A stretch of DNA of 64,000 nt from Diphasiastrum complanatum (Eukaryota > Streptophyta > Lycopodiopsida > Lycopodiales > Lycopodiaceae), in contig CM055097.1 in assembly GCA_029204225.1 (NCBI GenBank), positions 73,583,552 to 73,647,551 of the forward strand. Reading direction: 5' to 3'. Position 1 is the stretch's first letter. Each line of letters starts with the position of its first letter. Made by a program: the position numbers and the translations under genes. The notes under the pieces were generated by a model that saw nothing but the letters and a program-made list of their open reading frames with translations, was not told the origin of the DNA and made no database searches. This document shows positions 31,352 to 41,855 of the stretch, one piece after another.

Positions 31352-31953
31352 TCTTGTCCTTTAGACCACTTGCCTTTGCCTTTGCCCTTGAACTTGCCTT
31401 TGATAAACATAGCCTCCTATTTATAATGAGATGTCGATGTAGATCCACCTCCTCTTGATTGAAGCCTATATTCCTCAGTCACCAAGATCTCTTGCAAATC
31501 CACAATACTTGGCAAAGTCTTTTGAATAGCAAAACTTTGAACAAGATTAGCATGATCATCCAACAAGCCATTAAGTATAACTTGAACAAGTTTTACCTCC
31601 GTAATGCTTTTATCAATACATGCTAACTCATCATGGAATGCTTTAACTCTCAAAACAAAAGCATGAGTACTCTCTTCCTTCTTTTGCAAACTTTGAAAAA
31701 TTTTCCTCCTAAGAGTAAGCACTCTTAATTTAGACTTGGATTCATAAAGCTTCTTCAAAGCTTCCCAAGCCTCCGAAGATGATGTGCACTTACCAACTTC
31801 CTTGAGAAGCTCATTGGTAATATTCATCTTAATCATGTGTAGAGCTTTCTTTGCTCTCTTGTCATACCTCACTTGATCTTGATGTGCTTGAGGCCTCTCC
31901 TCCACACCTGCAACAATCTCCATCAACTCATTCATCTCCAATAAGGACTCCAT
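31321..31953 (-). pseudogene. Element D gag, main part
   Basis: A frame of about 178 codons from MESLLEMNELMEIVAGVEE carries the copia gag core (AWEALKKLYESKSKLRVL, VQVILNGLLDDHANLVQSFA). It then passes a TAA after TSTSHYK into the basic stretch KGKFKGKGKGKW. The zinc knuckle is not reached, because the sequence is cut at about 31321 by the junction with E. Its first 14 codons lie at 38055-38015 on the other side of element F. It is close to E's gag, so D and E are sister families. Confidence 0.75.
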
Positions 31954-32287
31954 CCTTGTTAAAAATTCACAATTCTAGCTTGACTAGTTTTGGTCATATG
32001 ACTTGTAAATAGTTAGATGGTCATGATGTGGCTTGTCACACGTGCCAAATAGCATAGGATTCCATTCATAAGGATGTTCTCAAGTAGACCTAAGTGTTAG
32101 AACCTTTGGAATGAGTCCAAATTATGCTTAGATACAAGGGAGAAAAAATAGGAGCTATTTTTGGTAATTTTTGCATTGTTCTCCAAGATTCCAACCCTAA
32201 CTTGGTAGGGATGAAAGATCCACCAAAATTAGCATTAGGGATAGGTTTAGAGCTACTCATACCTGCCCAAAACCGTGATGGATCATG

Positions 32288-32295
32288 TATATATA
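32288..32295 (+). promoter_or_regulatory. TATA box of the F 5' LTR
   Basis: TATATATA lies in the middle of the LTR, the expected position for the U3 promoter. The dyad module is about 140 bp downstream, so it should be inside the transcript. Confidence 0.55.
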
Positions 32296-32430
32296 GGTGA
32301 TGATATCTCACCAAAATCAATCAAGCAATTTCATGTTTTTTCTCTCATAATGGTGCAATTGCTCTCTATGTTCATAATTGTTTGAGTACTTGTGATTACT
32401 AATGATTATAGGATTGAATGTAGGTCTGGT

Positions 32431-32476
32431 GTACAGTACTCAGACTGTGGGAGGCCGTACTTTCACACGTGTGAAG
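32431..32476 (+). promoter_or_regulatory. LTR dyad module (F, 5')
   Basis: ACAGT (32433-32437) pairs with ACTGT (32444-32448). GAGGCCGTAC and the 14-bp palindrome TTCACACGTGTGAA centred on 32468 follow. It is downstream of the TATA box. Confidence 0.5.
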
Positions 32477-32631
32477 CCTTCTTCAAGGATTTGGGCCATT
32501 TAGTGAGGTTCAAGCATAGATTTCTGATGGATTTTGATGGTTCAACTTGTGCTAATCTTATGAAATCATAATCTATTGTTTCCCTCATCATTTCAAGTGT
32601 TTTAGGATCCTTATTTGCTGTAATTTTTACA

Positions 32632-32644
32632 TGGTATCAGAGCC
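32632..32644 (+). other. Primer-binding site of element F
   Basis: TGGTATCAGAGCC directly follows the LTR. About 800 bp of leader without ORFs separate it from the gag-pol ATG. Confidence 0.9.
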
Positions 32645-33442
32645 TAAAGGCTGAAATGAGCTAAATCCTTGGTTTTCATTCAATTTGATCACAATTTTTG
32701 ATCTAAATCTTGTGTAGATTGGATCTTAGCATCTAGTATTGATTCTAGAACTCAAAGTGAGTTAAATACATTGGAGATTGGTGTTGTGTGACTTCATTTG
32801 CAGGTGTTTAGGTGTCTAAAACCAGAGGCAAAGTTGAATTCAATTCACATTACCAAGATAGCAAGTTTTGCTTGCTCCAAGCATTGATTTCTAAGCGAGT
32901 TTTGGAGGTGATTTCATAGAGGAGGCTTTCTAGCATTCAAGGAGAGGGAAGATCAGAGTTTTGGGGACTCTTCAAGGCTGTTCTAAGGTTTAGTAGGCAC
33001 CTCCTAAAGTGATTTAGGTTCAGTCCAACCATTGCTTGACTTATGCACCAAATTAGATCAATTTTTCATCAATTTTGATCATTTTTTGCTTGTGATTGGA
33101 TAGTAGATTGTGTTGCATCCTCATTAAGTTCCATTTAGATCTTTTACAAGTGATTTTGGAAGTATATTAGGTTGCTGAAATTCACTCTTGATCAGATCAT
33201 TTGGAAGCTTTAATATTCTTTATAGAAAGAGGGGCAATTCTACTAGTATTGTCTACTTCAATCAAGCAAGTGCATTGTTTCTAGTATTCTATGATTTGAT
33301 TTTGTTAGAGATCATTCTTAGATCTTTATAGGAAGTCTATTACTGATCTTTTCAGGTCCCTAAGAAGTGGGATAAGGTAGACCTTCAATCAAATCAATAG
33401 AAGTAACCTTCATTTGTGTCAAGTCCTTGATTAGGAGACTAG

Positions 33443-36400
33443 ATGGCATCTATAAATGCATATCTTTTGGATACTAATGAAAGGCTCAACAAAACTAACT
33501 ATTCCATATGGAAAGTTAGAATGGAATCTATCATGATCATGCAAGATCTGATGGAAATTGTAAATGGTAAGGAGGGTGAACCTATTCATCCTCAAGAAAA
33601 AGCCAAATACATCAAGAGGTGCAATGTTGCACTACATTGCATAAAAATGAATGTTGCAAATGAACTCTTAAGAGAGGTAGGAGATTGCACTTCAGCTCAA
33701 GATGCTTGGGAGACTTTGCAAAAGGTCTATGAATCCAAAAACCAAACTAGAATGTTAGCTTTGAAGAATCAAATCTATAGAAGCTATCAAAAGAAAGGAG
33801 AGAGTGCACATACTTTTGTCCTAAGAGTAAAGGAATTGAACAAAGAGCTAGCCTTTATAGGTGACCCTATCAAGGATGAAGAGCTTGTTCAACTCATATT
33901 GAATGGACTAAGCTTTGAATTTGACAATTTGGTTCAGGGATATGCAATTATGGGTAAGCTACCCATACTTGAAGACGAGGAATCAAGAAGGAGCCAAATG
34001 CAAGAGAGGATGGATAGGCTTTCCATCCAAGGTGGAGATGACCAAGCTCTCTTCACCAAAGGCAAAGGCAAGTCCAAAGGCAAAGGATCAACATTCAAGA
34101 AGTCTACAAAGCTTGAGGATCAAGAAGGACCCCCAAAGACATCTCCATCAACCACCAAAGTCAAGAAGGACAAATCAAAGGTGAAGTGCTACTATTGTAG
34201 CAAGATGGGGCATTATGCCTCGGAATGCTTCAAGAGGAAGCAAGATCAAAGCCAAGCCAACATGAGCAAAGAGGAGGAGGAGGAGAGTTCACATGAGGAC
34301 TCTCTCATGATGTCCATATTTTCTTCAACAAGCTTCAAAGGAGAAGATCCTTGGTGGATTGACTCGGGTGCTAGTTCACACATGACTAGTAAAAGGGAGT
34401 TTTTCTCTTCTCTCTTATCTTATTATGGACCTATAAAGTCTATCTATACAGCAAATGATGAAGCTTGTAAGATTGAAGGAGTTGGTAGCATTCCCCTTTG
34501 CTTAGGATCTTCCAAAAAGATCAACATAGAAGGTGTTTTGTACATTCCTACAATAACAAAGAATCTACTAAGTGTTGGCCAAATGGTAGACAATGGTTTC
34601 AATGTTGACTTTGCTTCAAATGAATGTTTCATCAAGAAGAAGGGTAAGATAGTGGCTAAGGGCACTAGACTTGGCAAACTTTATAAGCTGGATGCATTTG
34701 TGGATACTAATGTTGTCATGTTGGCCGAGAAGAGCAAGATATCTACCTTTACTTTATGGCACAAAAGACTTGGACATGTCAACTCGGGTTCCATGGAGGC
34801 TATGATCAAGGAGGAGTATGCTTTAGGCCTACCAAGGTCTATTGGGAAGGAAGACAAGGTTTGTGAAGCTTGTGCCTTATCCAAGGCACATAAGAAGGTG
34901 TTTCCTAACTCCATCACAAAGTCATCTCATCCTCTTGAACTCATACACTCGGATGTGCACATTGCTAGCACCAAATCTAATGGAGGTTCATCCATGTTTT
35001 TAACCTTCATTGATGACTACTCAAGATATTGTTGGGTGTTCTTACTTTCCTTCAAGTCTCAAGTATTTGATACTTTTGTAAAGTTCAAGTTGTTTGTGGA
35101 AAAGCATCATAATCATAGCATCAAGATTCTTAGAAGTGACAATGGTGGAGAATTCATCTCCAATGAGTTCAAGGCCTTTTGTGAGGAGGAAGGGATCAAG
35201 AAAGAGACTTCTTGTCCTTACACTCCTCAACAAAATGGAGTTGCTGAAAGAAGGAATAGAACATTATGTGAATGTTCTAAGGCTTTAAGATTAGATGCTT
35301 GTTTGCCCAAATCCTTTTGGGGTGAGTCTCTTGTATGTGCAAACTACTTGATGAATAGGGTGTCTTGCAAAGCAATTGAAGGCAAAACTCCTTATGAGAT
35401 GTTGTATGGAAAGAAACCCAATCTTAATCACTTGAAAGTTTTTGGGTGTATATGTTATGTGCATGTGTCATTGGAAACAAGAACCAAGGAAGATCCATCT
35501 TCCACAAGAGGGATCATGCTTGGATATGCAAGCTCAAGCAAGGGCTACAAAGTCTATCTCCCATCCTTGAACAAATTTGTTGTTTCAAGGGATGTCATCT
35601 TTGATGAACATCATATGCATATGCTTGAAGAAGGCTCAAGTGCTCCAACAATCAAGAAGAAGATGGCCGAGGAGCAAGATCTTGGTTTTGAGGAGGAGCT
35701 CATGGAGGAGCAAGCACCAAACCCACCTATCACACCAAGGAGATCTTCAAGGGCAAAAGTGGAGCCATCAAGGCTCACATATCAAGGCAAAGGACAGCAA
35801 GTTGAGGGTATCTCATCCACTTCTTATGCTTTATCTAGTTTTGAAGAACCGTCTAATGTTGAAGATGCATTGAACTCCAAAGAATGGTATAAAGCTATGT
35901 TGGATGAGTATGATGCCTTGATTGAGAATGAAACTTGGTTGCTTGTTGAGAGACCTCAAAGGAATGTAATAGGATGCAAGTGGGTCTTCAAGCTTAAGTT
36001 GAATGCAAATGGGAGTGTTAACAAACATAAAGCAAGATTAGTTGCAAAAGGTTATGCTCAAGAGAGAGGGATAGACTATGAGGAAACTTTTGCACCCGTG
36101 GCCAAGATGGTCACAATAAGACTAATCATTGCACTTGCATCACATTTTGGATGGATTCTATGTCAAATGGATGTCTCTAATGCTTTCTTGAATGGTTTTT
36201 TGGAAGAGGATATCTATATGGAGCAGCCACAAGGGTTCATCAAGCGTGGAATGGAGAACAAAGTATGCCATCTCCAAAGAAGCATCTATGGCTTGAAGCA
36301 AGCCTCGAGATCTTGGAATTCAAGACTACATTGCTATCTTATTTCACTTTCTTTTGTTCAAAGTGAATATGATCCCACTCTTTACATTAAGTTTGATGAT

Positions 36401-37390
36401 GTTGGTATTGTACTTTTACTCATTTATGTAGATGACATCATCATTAGTGGAAATAGTGTTGATGGTATTGAAAAAATCAAGATAGATCTATCCTTAGAGT
36501 TCAAGATGGTAGATCTAGGGTGTCTTCACTTCATCTTAGGCATAGAAGTACTTAGAGGGTCTGATTTTATCTTTATAAGTCAAGTAAACTATGCTCAAAG
36601 TCTTTTGAAGAAGTTTAAGATGGAAGTATGCAAAAGTGTAGACACACCAATGCAGCAAGATGTAAAAGTGCCAAATGAAGATGATGAAAGATCCTTCATG
36701 GACATCACTTTGTTTAGGCAACTTATAGGTTCCTTAATGTGGATCACTATAACTAGACCAGATCTTAGCTTTAGTGTATGTAGGTTGAGCCAATCCATGC
36801 AAAAGCCATTGAATATCCATTGGAAAAAGGCTAAGAGGATTCTAAGATACATCTCAGGTACATTGGATCTTGGAATTCTATATAGAGGAGATGTGATTAA
36901 CCTTCATGCATTTAGTGATTCAGATTTTGCAGGGGACAAGAGGGATAGGAAATCAACAAGTGCCTATTCAACTTTTATAGGAGAAGGTGTGGTTTCATGG
37001 CTTTCAAAAAAGCAAGAAACTATATCTCTATCTTCAACCGAGGCCGAGTACAAAGCTTTGACAACCACTACAAAGGAGGTACTTTGGATCAAGAGATTAT
37101 TGGTGGAACTAAAGATCATGGATTCAGAGGAGGCACCAATCATCTACAATGACAATATATCAGCCCAACACCTTGCATCTAACCCAATCTTCCATGCAAG
37201 ATCTAAGCACATTGAGATATGCCATCACTTTGTGAGAGAAATGGTGCAAGCCAAGGAGATTGCTTTGGAGCATGTTCCAAGCAATGAATGTGTAGCTGAT
37301 CTACTTACTAAACCACTTCAAAAGACACCTTTTATGAAGTTCAGATCATCACTTGGAGTGATTAGTAAAGCAATGATTGAACCAAGCTAG
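33443..37390 (+). CDS. Element F gag-pol polyprotein, intact
   Basis: This 1315-residue Ty1/copia polyprotein is full length for the class. Order: gag (1-245, WKVRMESIMIMQ, LILNGLSFEFDNLVQGYA), a Lys-rich stretch and the zinc knuckle CYYCSKMGHYASEC at 249. Protease WWIDSGASSHMT has catalytic Asp 307. Integrase has the zinc part WHKRLGH at 439 and DDE at Asp 504, Asp 566 and Glu 602 (35-residue D-E spacing). RT has YVDD at 995-998, and RNase H has Asp 1159 (SDSDFAGDKRDRKS) and the SSTEAEYKAL motif. Every catalytic residue I can check is present and there is no stop. The start is the ATG matching related gags. It would make particles, copy RNA to cDNA and integrate it. Confidence 0.95.
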   Translation: MASINAYLLDTNERLNKTNYSIWKVRMESIMIMQDLMEIVNGKEGEPIHPQEKAKYIKRCNVALHCIKMNVANELLREVGDCTSAQDAWETLQKVYESKNQTRMLALKNQIYRSYQKKGESAHTFVLRVKELNKELAFIGDPIKDEELVQLILNGLSFEFDNLVQGYAIMGKLPILEDEESRRSQMQERMDRLSIQGGDDQALFTKGKGKSKGKGSTFKKSTKLEDQEGPPKTSPSTTKVKKDKSKVKCYYCSKMGHYASECFKRKQDQSQANMSKEEEEESSHEDSLMMSIFSSTSFKGEDPWWIDSGASSHMTSKREFFSSLLSYYGPIKSIYTANDEACKIEGVGSIPLCLGSSKKINIEGVLYIPTITKNLLSVGQMVDNGFNVDFASNECFIKKKGKIVAKGTRLGKLYKLDAFVDTNVVMLAEKSKISTFTLWHKRLGHVNSGSMEAMIKEEYALGLPRSIGKEDKVCEACALSKAHKKVFPNSITKSSHPLELIHSDVHIASTKSNGGSSMFLTFIDDYSRYCWVFLLSFKSQVFDTFVKFKLFVEKHHNHSIKILRSDNGGEFISNEFKAFCEEEGIKKETSCPYTPQQNGVAERRNRTLCECSKALRLDACLPKSFWGESLVCANYLMNRVSCKAIEGKTPYEMLYGKKPNLNHLKVFGCICYVHVSLETRTKEDPSSTRGIMLGYASSSKGYKVYLPSLNKFVVSRDVIFDEHHMHMLEEGSSAPTIKKKMAEEQDLGFEEELMEEQAPNPPITPRRSSRAKVEPSRLTYQGKGQQVEGISSTSYALSSFEEPSNVEDALNSKEWYKAMLDEYDALIENETWLLVERPQRNVIGCKWVFKLKLNANGSVNKHKARLVAKGYAQERGIDYEETFAPVAKMVTIRLIIALASHFGWILCQMDVSNAFLNGFLEEDIYMEQPQGFIKRGMENKVCHLQRSIYGLKQASRSWNSRLHCYLISLSFVQSEYDPTLYIKFDDVGIVLLLIYVDDIIISGNSVDGIEKIKIDLSLEFKMVDLGCLHFILGIEVLRGSDFIFISQVNYAQSLLKKFKMEVCKSVDTPMQQDVKVPNEDDERSFMDITLFRQLIGSLMWITITRPDLSFSVCRLSQSMQKPLNIHWKKAKRILRYISGTLDLGILYRGDVINLHAFSDSDFAGDKRDRKSTSAYSTFIGEGVVSWLSKKQETISLSSTEAEYKALTTTTKEVLWIKRLLVELKIMDSEEAPIIYNDNISAQHLASNPIFHARSKHIEICHHFVREMVQAKEIALEHVPSNECVADLLTKPLQKTPFMKFRSSLGVISKAMIEPS

Positions 37391-37404
37391 ATAGTGAGGA
37401 GGAG

Positions 37405-38014
37405 TGTTAAAAATTCACAATTCTAGCTGACTAGTTTTGGTCATATGACTTGTAAATAGTTAGATGGTCATGATGTGGCTTGTCACACGTGCCAAATAGC
37501 ATATTATTCCATTCATAAGGATGTTCTCAAGTAGACCTAAGTGTTAGAACCTTTGGAATGAGTCCAAATTATGCTTAGATACAAGGGAGAAAAAATAGGA
37601 GCTATTTTTGGTAATTTTTGCATTGTTCTCCAAGATTCCAACCCTAACTTGGTAGGGATGAAAGATCCACCAAAATTAGCATTAGGGATAGGTTTAGGGC
37701 TACTCATACCTGCCCAAAACCGTGATGGATCATGTATATATAGGTGATGATATCTCACCAAAATCAATCAAGCAATTTCATGTTTTTTCTCTCATAATGG
37801 TGCAATTGCTCTCTATGTTCATAATTGTTTGAGTACTTGTGATTACTAATGATTATAGGATTGAATGTAGGTCTGGTGTACAGTACTCAGACTGTGGGAG
37901 GCCGTACTTTCACACGTGTGAAGCCTTCTTCAAGGATTTGGGCCATTTAGTGAGGTTCAAGCATAGATTTTTGATGGATTTTGATGGTTCAACTTGTGCT
38001 AATCTTATGAAATC
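37405..38014 (+). repeat. 3' LTR of element F (end missing)
   Basis: It starts TGTTAAAAATTCAC right after the purine tract AGTGAGGAGGAG (37393-37404). Identity with the 5' LTR stops at 38014, and D gag sequence resumes at 38015. Its TATA box is at 37735-37742. Confidence 0.9.
37878..37923 (+). promoter_or_regulatory. LTR dyad module (F, 3')
   Basis: Same sequence as in the 5' LTR: ACAGT/ACTGT arms at 37880-37884 and 37891-37895, then CACACGTGTG at 37911-37920. Confidence 0.5.
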
Positions 38015-38055
38015 CTATCATTGCTCTCCAACATAAATCCACCACGTGTAGCCAT
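38015..38055 (-). pseudogene. Element D gag, first codons
   Basis: The minus strand encodes MATRGGFMLESND, matching MATSIGVMLEAND of element E. The gene then breaks at F. About 13 codons are missing between this piece and 31953. It proves that F landed in D's gag and that the right junction suffered a deletion. Confidence 0.75.
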
Positions 38056-38642
38056 GTTGAAGTGACATGATATTCTCTTTCAACCTGTTCCAATGCACAA
38101 AGCACTCTCTTGAATGTCAACAAATGAACTCAAGAAGAAATCACAAAGATATGGAACCTCTCAAATCTCTTCTAGCACTTCTAACTAGAAAATCAACACA
38201 TAGAATAGTGAAATCTTGATCAACCTATGATCTATCCTCAATATAATGATTTGTGCACTTAATAAGATTGAAACACACTCAAATGAAGTTCGGTAACCTC
38301 ACAAACTAGAGATCCAATCAAAATTTGGGTTTTGACAAAATCACAAAAAATAGAATATCTCAAATTCTGCATGCAATTTCTAGAAACTTGATATATCTTC
38401 TTGTAGACTCCAATGAGACCTTCATAATGAACCAAAAGTCATCTAATTCTAGTAAACCAAGTGTGAAATCAGAATTGATCAAGTATATAACCCTATATTG
38501 AGTTTTGACCTACAAAAGATCAATTCTACACATGCAAAAATGCTGATTTTTGAGTAGAAATCAATCTAGCATGCTCTAGCATTGGTAACTCCTCCAAATC
38601 CTTGCTAAAGATGGCTGATTCTTTCATAATCTGAAACACAAG
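38056..38642 (-). other. Leader of element D
   Basis: This is untranslated leader between primer site and gag. It is homologous to the E leader (27150-27734) and to 50227-50649 in fragment L. No ORF is seen. Confidence 0.65.
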
Positions 38643-38655
38643 AGCTCTGATATCA
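38643..38655 (-). other. Primer-binding site of element D
   Basis: The minus strand reads TGATATCAGAGCT, a Met-tRNA site with two changes, next to the LTR. Confidence 0.7.
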
Positions 38656-39280
38656 TGTGAAGGGATCATTCAAGATCCAATCCATGTCCCTGATCTTTGA
38701 ATCCTGCCAATGTAGAAAAATCAGCATCTACATACAAAATGAGATGAAAACTCTAAGAGATACTGATCAAACATGAACCAAAACATAAAATATGTTTTTT
38801 TTTCGTACCATTAAAGTACCCTACTATATTTCACACGTGTGTAACCAAAAATAACAATAAATGAGCATTCTACACACAAGATTGCAAGATAACACCAAGA
38901 TAGTGCACCAATGAGTAGTAGAACCCAAAGAGGACCATGTATAATGATAAAATGAGAGAGAGAAGAGAGAAGATGTGTCTCTCCATGAGTTGCATCCTTT
39001 TATAGAGTGTCCAAACCCTATTTGGCCACTTGGCTTTCCCTCCAAAATGTAAACCCTACTATTTTTGGGTCTAGATTCAATGTACCCAAAGTTCAAATTT
39101 GAATTTCTCTCAAACTCGACTACCAGCTTTTCCACACTTTCAAAAAGTGTTTATTGAATGTATTTTAATCTAATATAACCTCAAAAAGTTTATCTCTAAG
39201 TCTATAATGAGTTTTGGCTTCATATTGACAATTTACCAAAATATGACTAAACTAGACTAAACTAGTTGAAATCTCTCACA
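38656..39280 (-). repeat. 5' LTR of element D
   Basis: It starts TGTGAGAGATTTCAACTAG at 39280 and ends at the primer site. CACACGTGTG is at 38832-38841, with a weakened dyad beside it. Confidence 0.85.
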
Positions 39281-39285
39281 ACTCT
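39281..39285. other. Right target-site duplication of element D
   Basis: ACTCT repeats the bases at 23967-23971. J gag resumes in the sequence that follows. Confidence 0.8.
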
Positions 39286-39970
39286 CAGAGGTGCAGCCTC
39301 CAGAGGGAGACCTAAGGAGAGCTTAATGGATAAAAAAGGATGAGCGTGCAATGTCGATCATCGTTTTGTCCATCAATGAAGATCTACTCATATAGATTGA
39401 AGACTACAAAAGCAGCCATGCAACATGGGAAAGAATAAAACAGAAGTATGAAGTGAGGACTGTAGCTTCAGTCATGTACTTTCACAATTAGCTGCAATCC
39501 ATAAGATGGAATGGCAAACAGTTAGATCAGCATGTTGAGAATATCAGAACGATCTTCGCTCAGCTTGTTGCATCAGGGCAGGAGCACCAGGTCCAGCACC
39601 ACAGCAGCTGATGTACCGTCATGAAATCTCTACCTACGTCCTATCAGCCTTTAAGAATGCTCATACTGAGTCTATCAGATATGACATTCGACAAAGCAGT
39701 CAGTCTTTTCACTGATGAAAGATTGATGAGGGACGATGGAGAAGAAAGCAGTGATCAGGAGAAAGCTCTCTTCATGAAAGGAAAAAATAAAAACAAGAAC
39801 AAATCTAGATTTGAGAAGATGAAGTTCTCGAACAATCTTCTTCCTCTAATCACTATCACAAACCAAGCCATACAACCAACAAATGCTGGTTCAATCCAGC
39901 AATACCTTGCATGCACTACAAGAATAAGGGGCACTCTGCATACGATTGAAGATTCAACCCAAAAATAAAG
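39286..39970 (+). pseudogene. Element J gag, main part
   Basis: Gag continues from the fragment at 23851-23971. Motifs include ATWERIKQKYEVRTVASVMY, QLDQHVENIRTIFAQL and SLPTSYQPLRMLILSLSD, then the acidic and Lys-rich stretch before the zinc knuckle (FMKGKNKNKNKSRF). Several stops and shifts interrupt it. The zinc knuckle is only faintly visible. Gag would build the particle, but this copy cannot be translated whole. The gene is cut in two by element D, so J was already present, and perhaps alive, before D inserted. Confidence 0.7.
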
Positions 39971-40074
39971 AACAAAGCTGAAAAGACAAATGTTGTAGAG
40001 TCATTCAAAGATGCAGATAGAGGTGATGAATCCTTCACAATACACGATGAAGTTTCAATGAGCTACACTGAACA

Positions 40075-41845
40075 CAACTATGATGTAGTCATTAATTCAG
40101 GAGAAACATCACACATCACCTACAATTAAAAGATCTTGATCGATTTAAAAAAATTCAAAATTAACAGAGCAGTGATTCTAGGTGATGGAAGCTGACACGA
40201 TGTCAAAGGCATCGGCACTCTACAACTGCAAATACTGTCAGGGCAAGTAGAGCTTCCAGGAGCACTCTACGTGCCTTCACTGAGAAAAGATCTGCTATTA
40301 GTTTCCAGGATGGCAGATCTTGGAATTGGAGTTTTATTTGACGGCAACACATGCCGCATGATCGAGAAAATGACAAAGAAGTTGCTGACAGTCGGATGTA
40401 GAGAAGGAAACCTCTATCAGGCTAAGATAATTAGCAACTCTAATAGCATATTAAATGCATCAGAATATGAAGATCAGCTCTGGCATAGGAGAATGTATCA
40501 TCTGAACATGCAGAGCCTATATGACATGTGCAAGAAAGCTCAAGATATCAAGGCCCAAAACTGAATTCTGTGAAGCTTGTTAAAAAGACAAACAACATCA
40601 AAATCCGTTCACACATGAGGGAAGAAGAGCCAAGGAAGTTCTTCAACTCGTCCACTCTGATGTCTCTGGATCGATGAAGATGGATTTGCTCTCAAGTTTG
40701 AGGTATTTTTTGATGTTCATAGATGATTATAGCCGGATGACCACGATCTACTACCTAAAGAAGAAATCTGAAGTGTTTGATTCCTTCAAGAAGTTTGTGG
40801 CATTTGCAAAGCGACGCACCTCAAAGGAAGATTCAGATCCTTAGATTTGACAATGGAGGTGAATACAAAAGCAAAGAATTTTCAAAATTCTGTCAAGAAC
40901 AGGGGATAGAACACCAGTTTACTCTTGCATACACCAGTTCACTCTTGCATACACACCAAAATACAATGGTGTCACAGAAAGAAAAAACAGAATGCTAGTC
41001 GAAGGATCCAGATGCATGATGGCACAGGCTCAATTGCCAAGTCAATTCTGGGCTGAGGCAATAGCCACAGTTGTACACCTATAGAACAGATCCACAATGA
41101 TAGCGTTGGAAGATAAGACGCCATACAAAATGTGGACAGGTAGAAAGCCTGATCTATCATACATACATGTGTTTGGATGTGCAACGTATAAGCACTATCC
41201 AAAAGAAAAAAAAACAAGCTCATGACAAATCAGAGCAAATGATCATGGTCGAGTACTCGCATGATCACAAGTGTACAGACTCTACGATCCAACCATGAAA
41301 AAGGTTGTTTCGAGTAGAGATGTGAAGTTCGATGAGTCCACATTCCTTGGACTAAAAGATGAAAGAGGCCATGAGATCTTCACACTGCTGTCAATTCAAG
41401 AGGGAAATCAAGGACAGACATCAAATCATAATGCAGAGCCACAGAATCCAAAGAAGCAGGATGCAAAAAATCAACTCCACAAATAAGAAACATTCGAACA
41501 GTGATGAAACGGACCTAGAAGGTCAACAAGACAAAAAAGACCTCCAGACCGTTACTCTAACAATCTTCAGTGGAGTGAAGACACGTAGTTCGAGTACTGC
41601 AACTTCACTGAAGAGTCAACAACATACCAAGAAGCTATCTAGAGTCTAGAGGGAGAATTTTGGAAGCAGGCAATGTTAGAGGAGATCGAGTTGATGAGGC
41701 GAAACGAGGCATGGACACTAGAGCCATTGCCAGAAAACAGAAAGATAGTCGACTGCAAGTCGGTGTACAAGAAGAAGATAAAATCAGATGACACCATTGG
41801 CCGCTGCAAGATAAGGCTTGTCGCAAAGGGCTACACATAGAGATA
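40075..41845 (+). pseudogene. Element J protease, integrase and RT start
   Basis: Protease is decayed (DVVINSGETSHIT where DSGAS is expected, so the catalytic Asp is Asn). VPSLRKDLLLVSRMADLG follows. Integrase shows LWHRRMYHLNMQSL, LVHSDVSGSMK, FIDDYSRMTTIYYLKKKSE, RFDNGGEYKSKEF and GVTERKNRMLVEGS. Its C-terminal part reads KTPYKMWTGRKPDLSYIHVFG, then YRLYDPTMKKVVSSRDVKF. RT begins KQAMLEEIELMRRNEAWTLE and RLVAKGYT and is cut at 41855 by K. A TAG at 41838-41840 replaces the usual Gln after GYT. A short duplication (TTTACTCTTGCATACACCAG) lies near 40919-40950. Confidence 0.8.
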
Positions 41846-41855
41846 CACAAATTAT

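Larger units (their letters stand above)
31957..32631 (+). repeat. 5' LTR of element F
   Basis: It starts TGTTAAAAATTCAC and ends TAATTTTTACA, 675 bp. It contains a TATA box and the dyad module. Confidence 0.9.
31957..38014 (+). mobile_element. Copia element F, intact polyprotein, youngest insertion
   Basis: F has a complete 5' LTR, primer site, leader, uninterrupted 1315-codon gag-pol and purine tract. Its 3' LTR lacks about the last 65 bp. By eye the two LTRs differ at only about six positions over 610 bp, so insertion was recent. F sits in D's gag. The left flank is ATCCT, and the right flank was lost with about 40 bp of D gag, so no duplication can be shown. Confidence 0.9.
23972..39280 (-). 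mobile_element. Element D, gag plus cargo, carrying nested E and F
   Basis: D is a minus-strand element. Its 5' LTR is 38656-39280, with primer site 38643-38655, leader 38056-38642 and gag at 38055-38015 and 31953-31321. A non-retroviral cargo block (26484-24636), a purine tract and the 3' LTR (24622-23972) follow. F is inserted in its gag, and E lies between gag and cargo. Identical 5-bp flanks (ACTCT) show one insertion event. There is no RT or integrase of its own, so it is non-autonomous. Without E and F it would be about 4.4 kb. Confidence 0.75.
23022..41855 (+). mobile_element. Copia element J (host of element D), 3' truncated by K
   Basis: The J LTR, primer site and gag start lie at 23022-23971. 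The rest of gag, protease, integrase and RT start resume at 39286 after the 15.3-kb element D. The join is proven by the ACTCT duplication on both sides of D and by gag continuing across it. J ends at 41855 in RT, where K begins. The bases left of the J LTR are CAAAG. The 3' LTR is absent. Confidence 0.8.
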
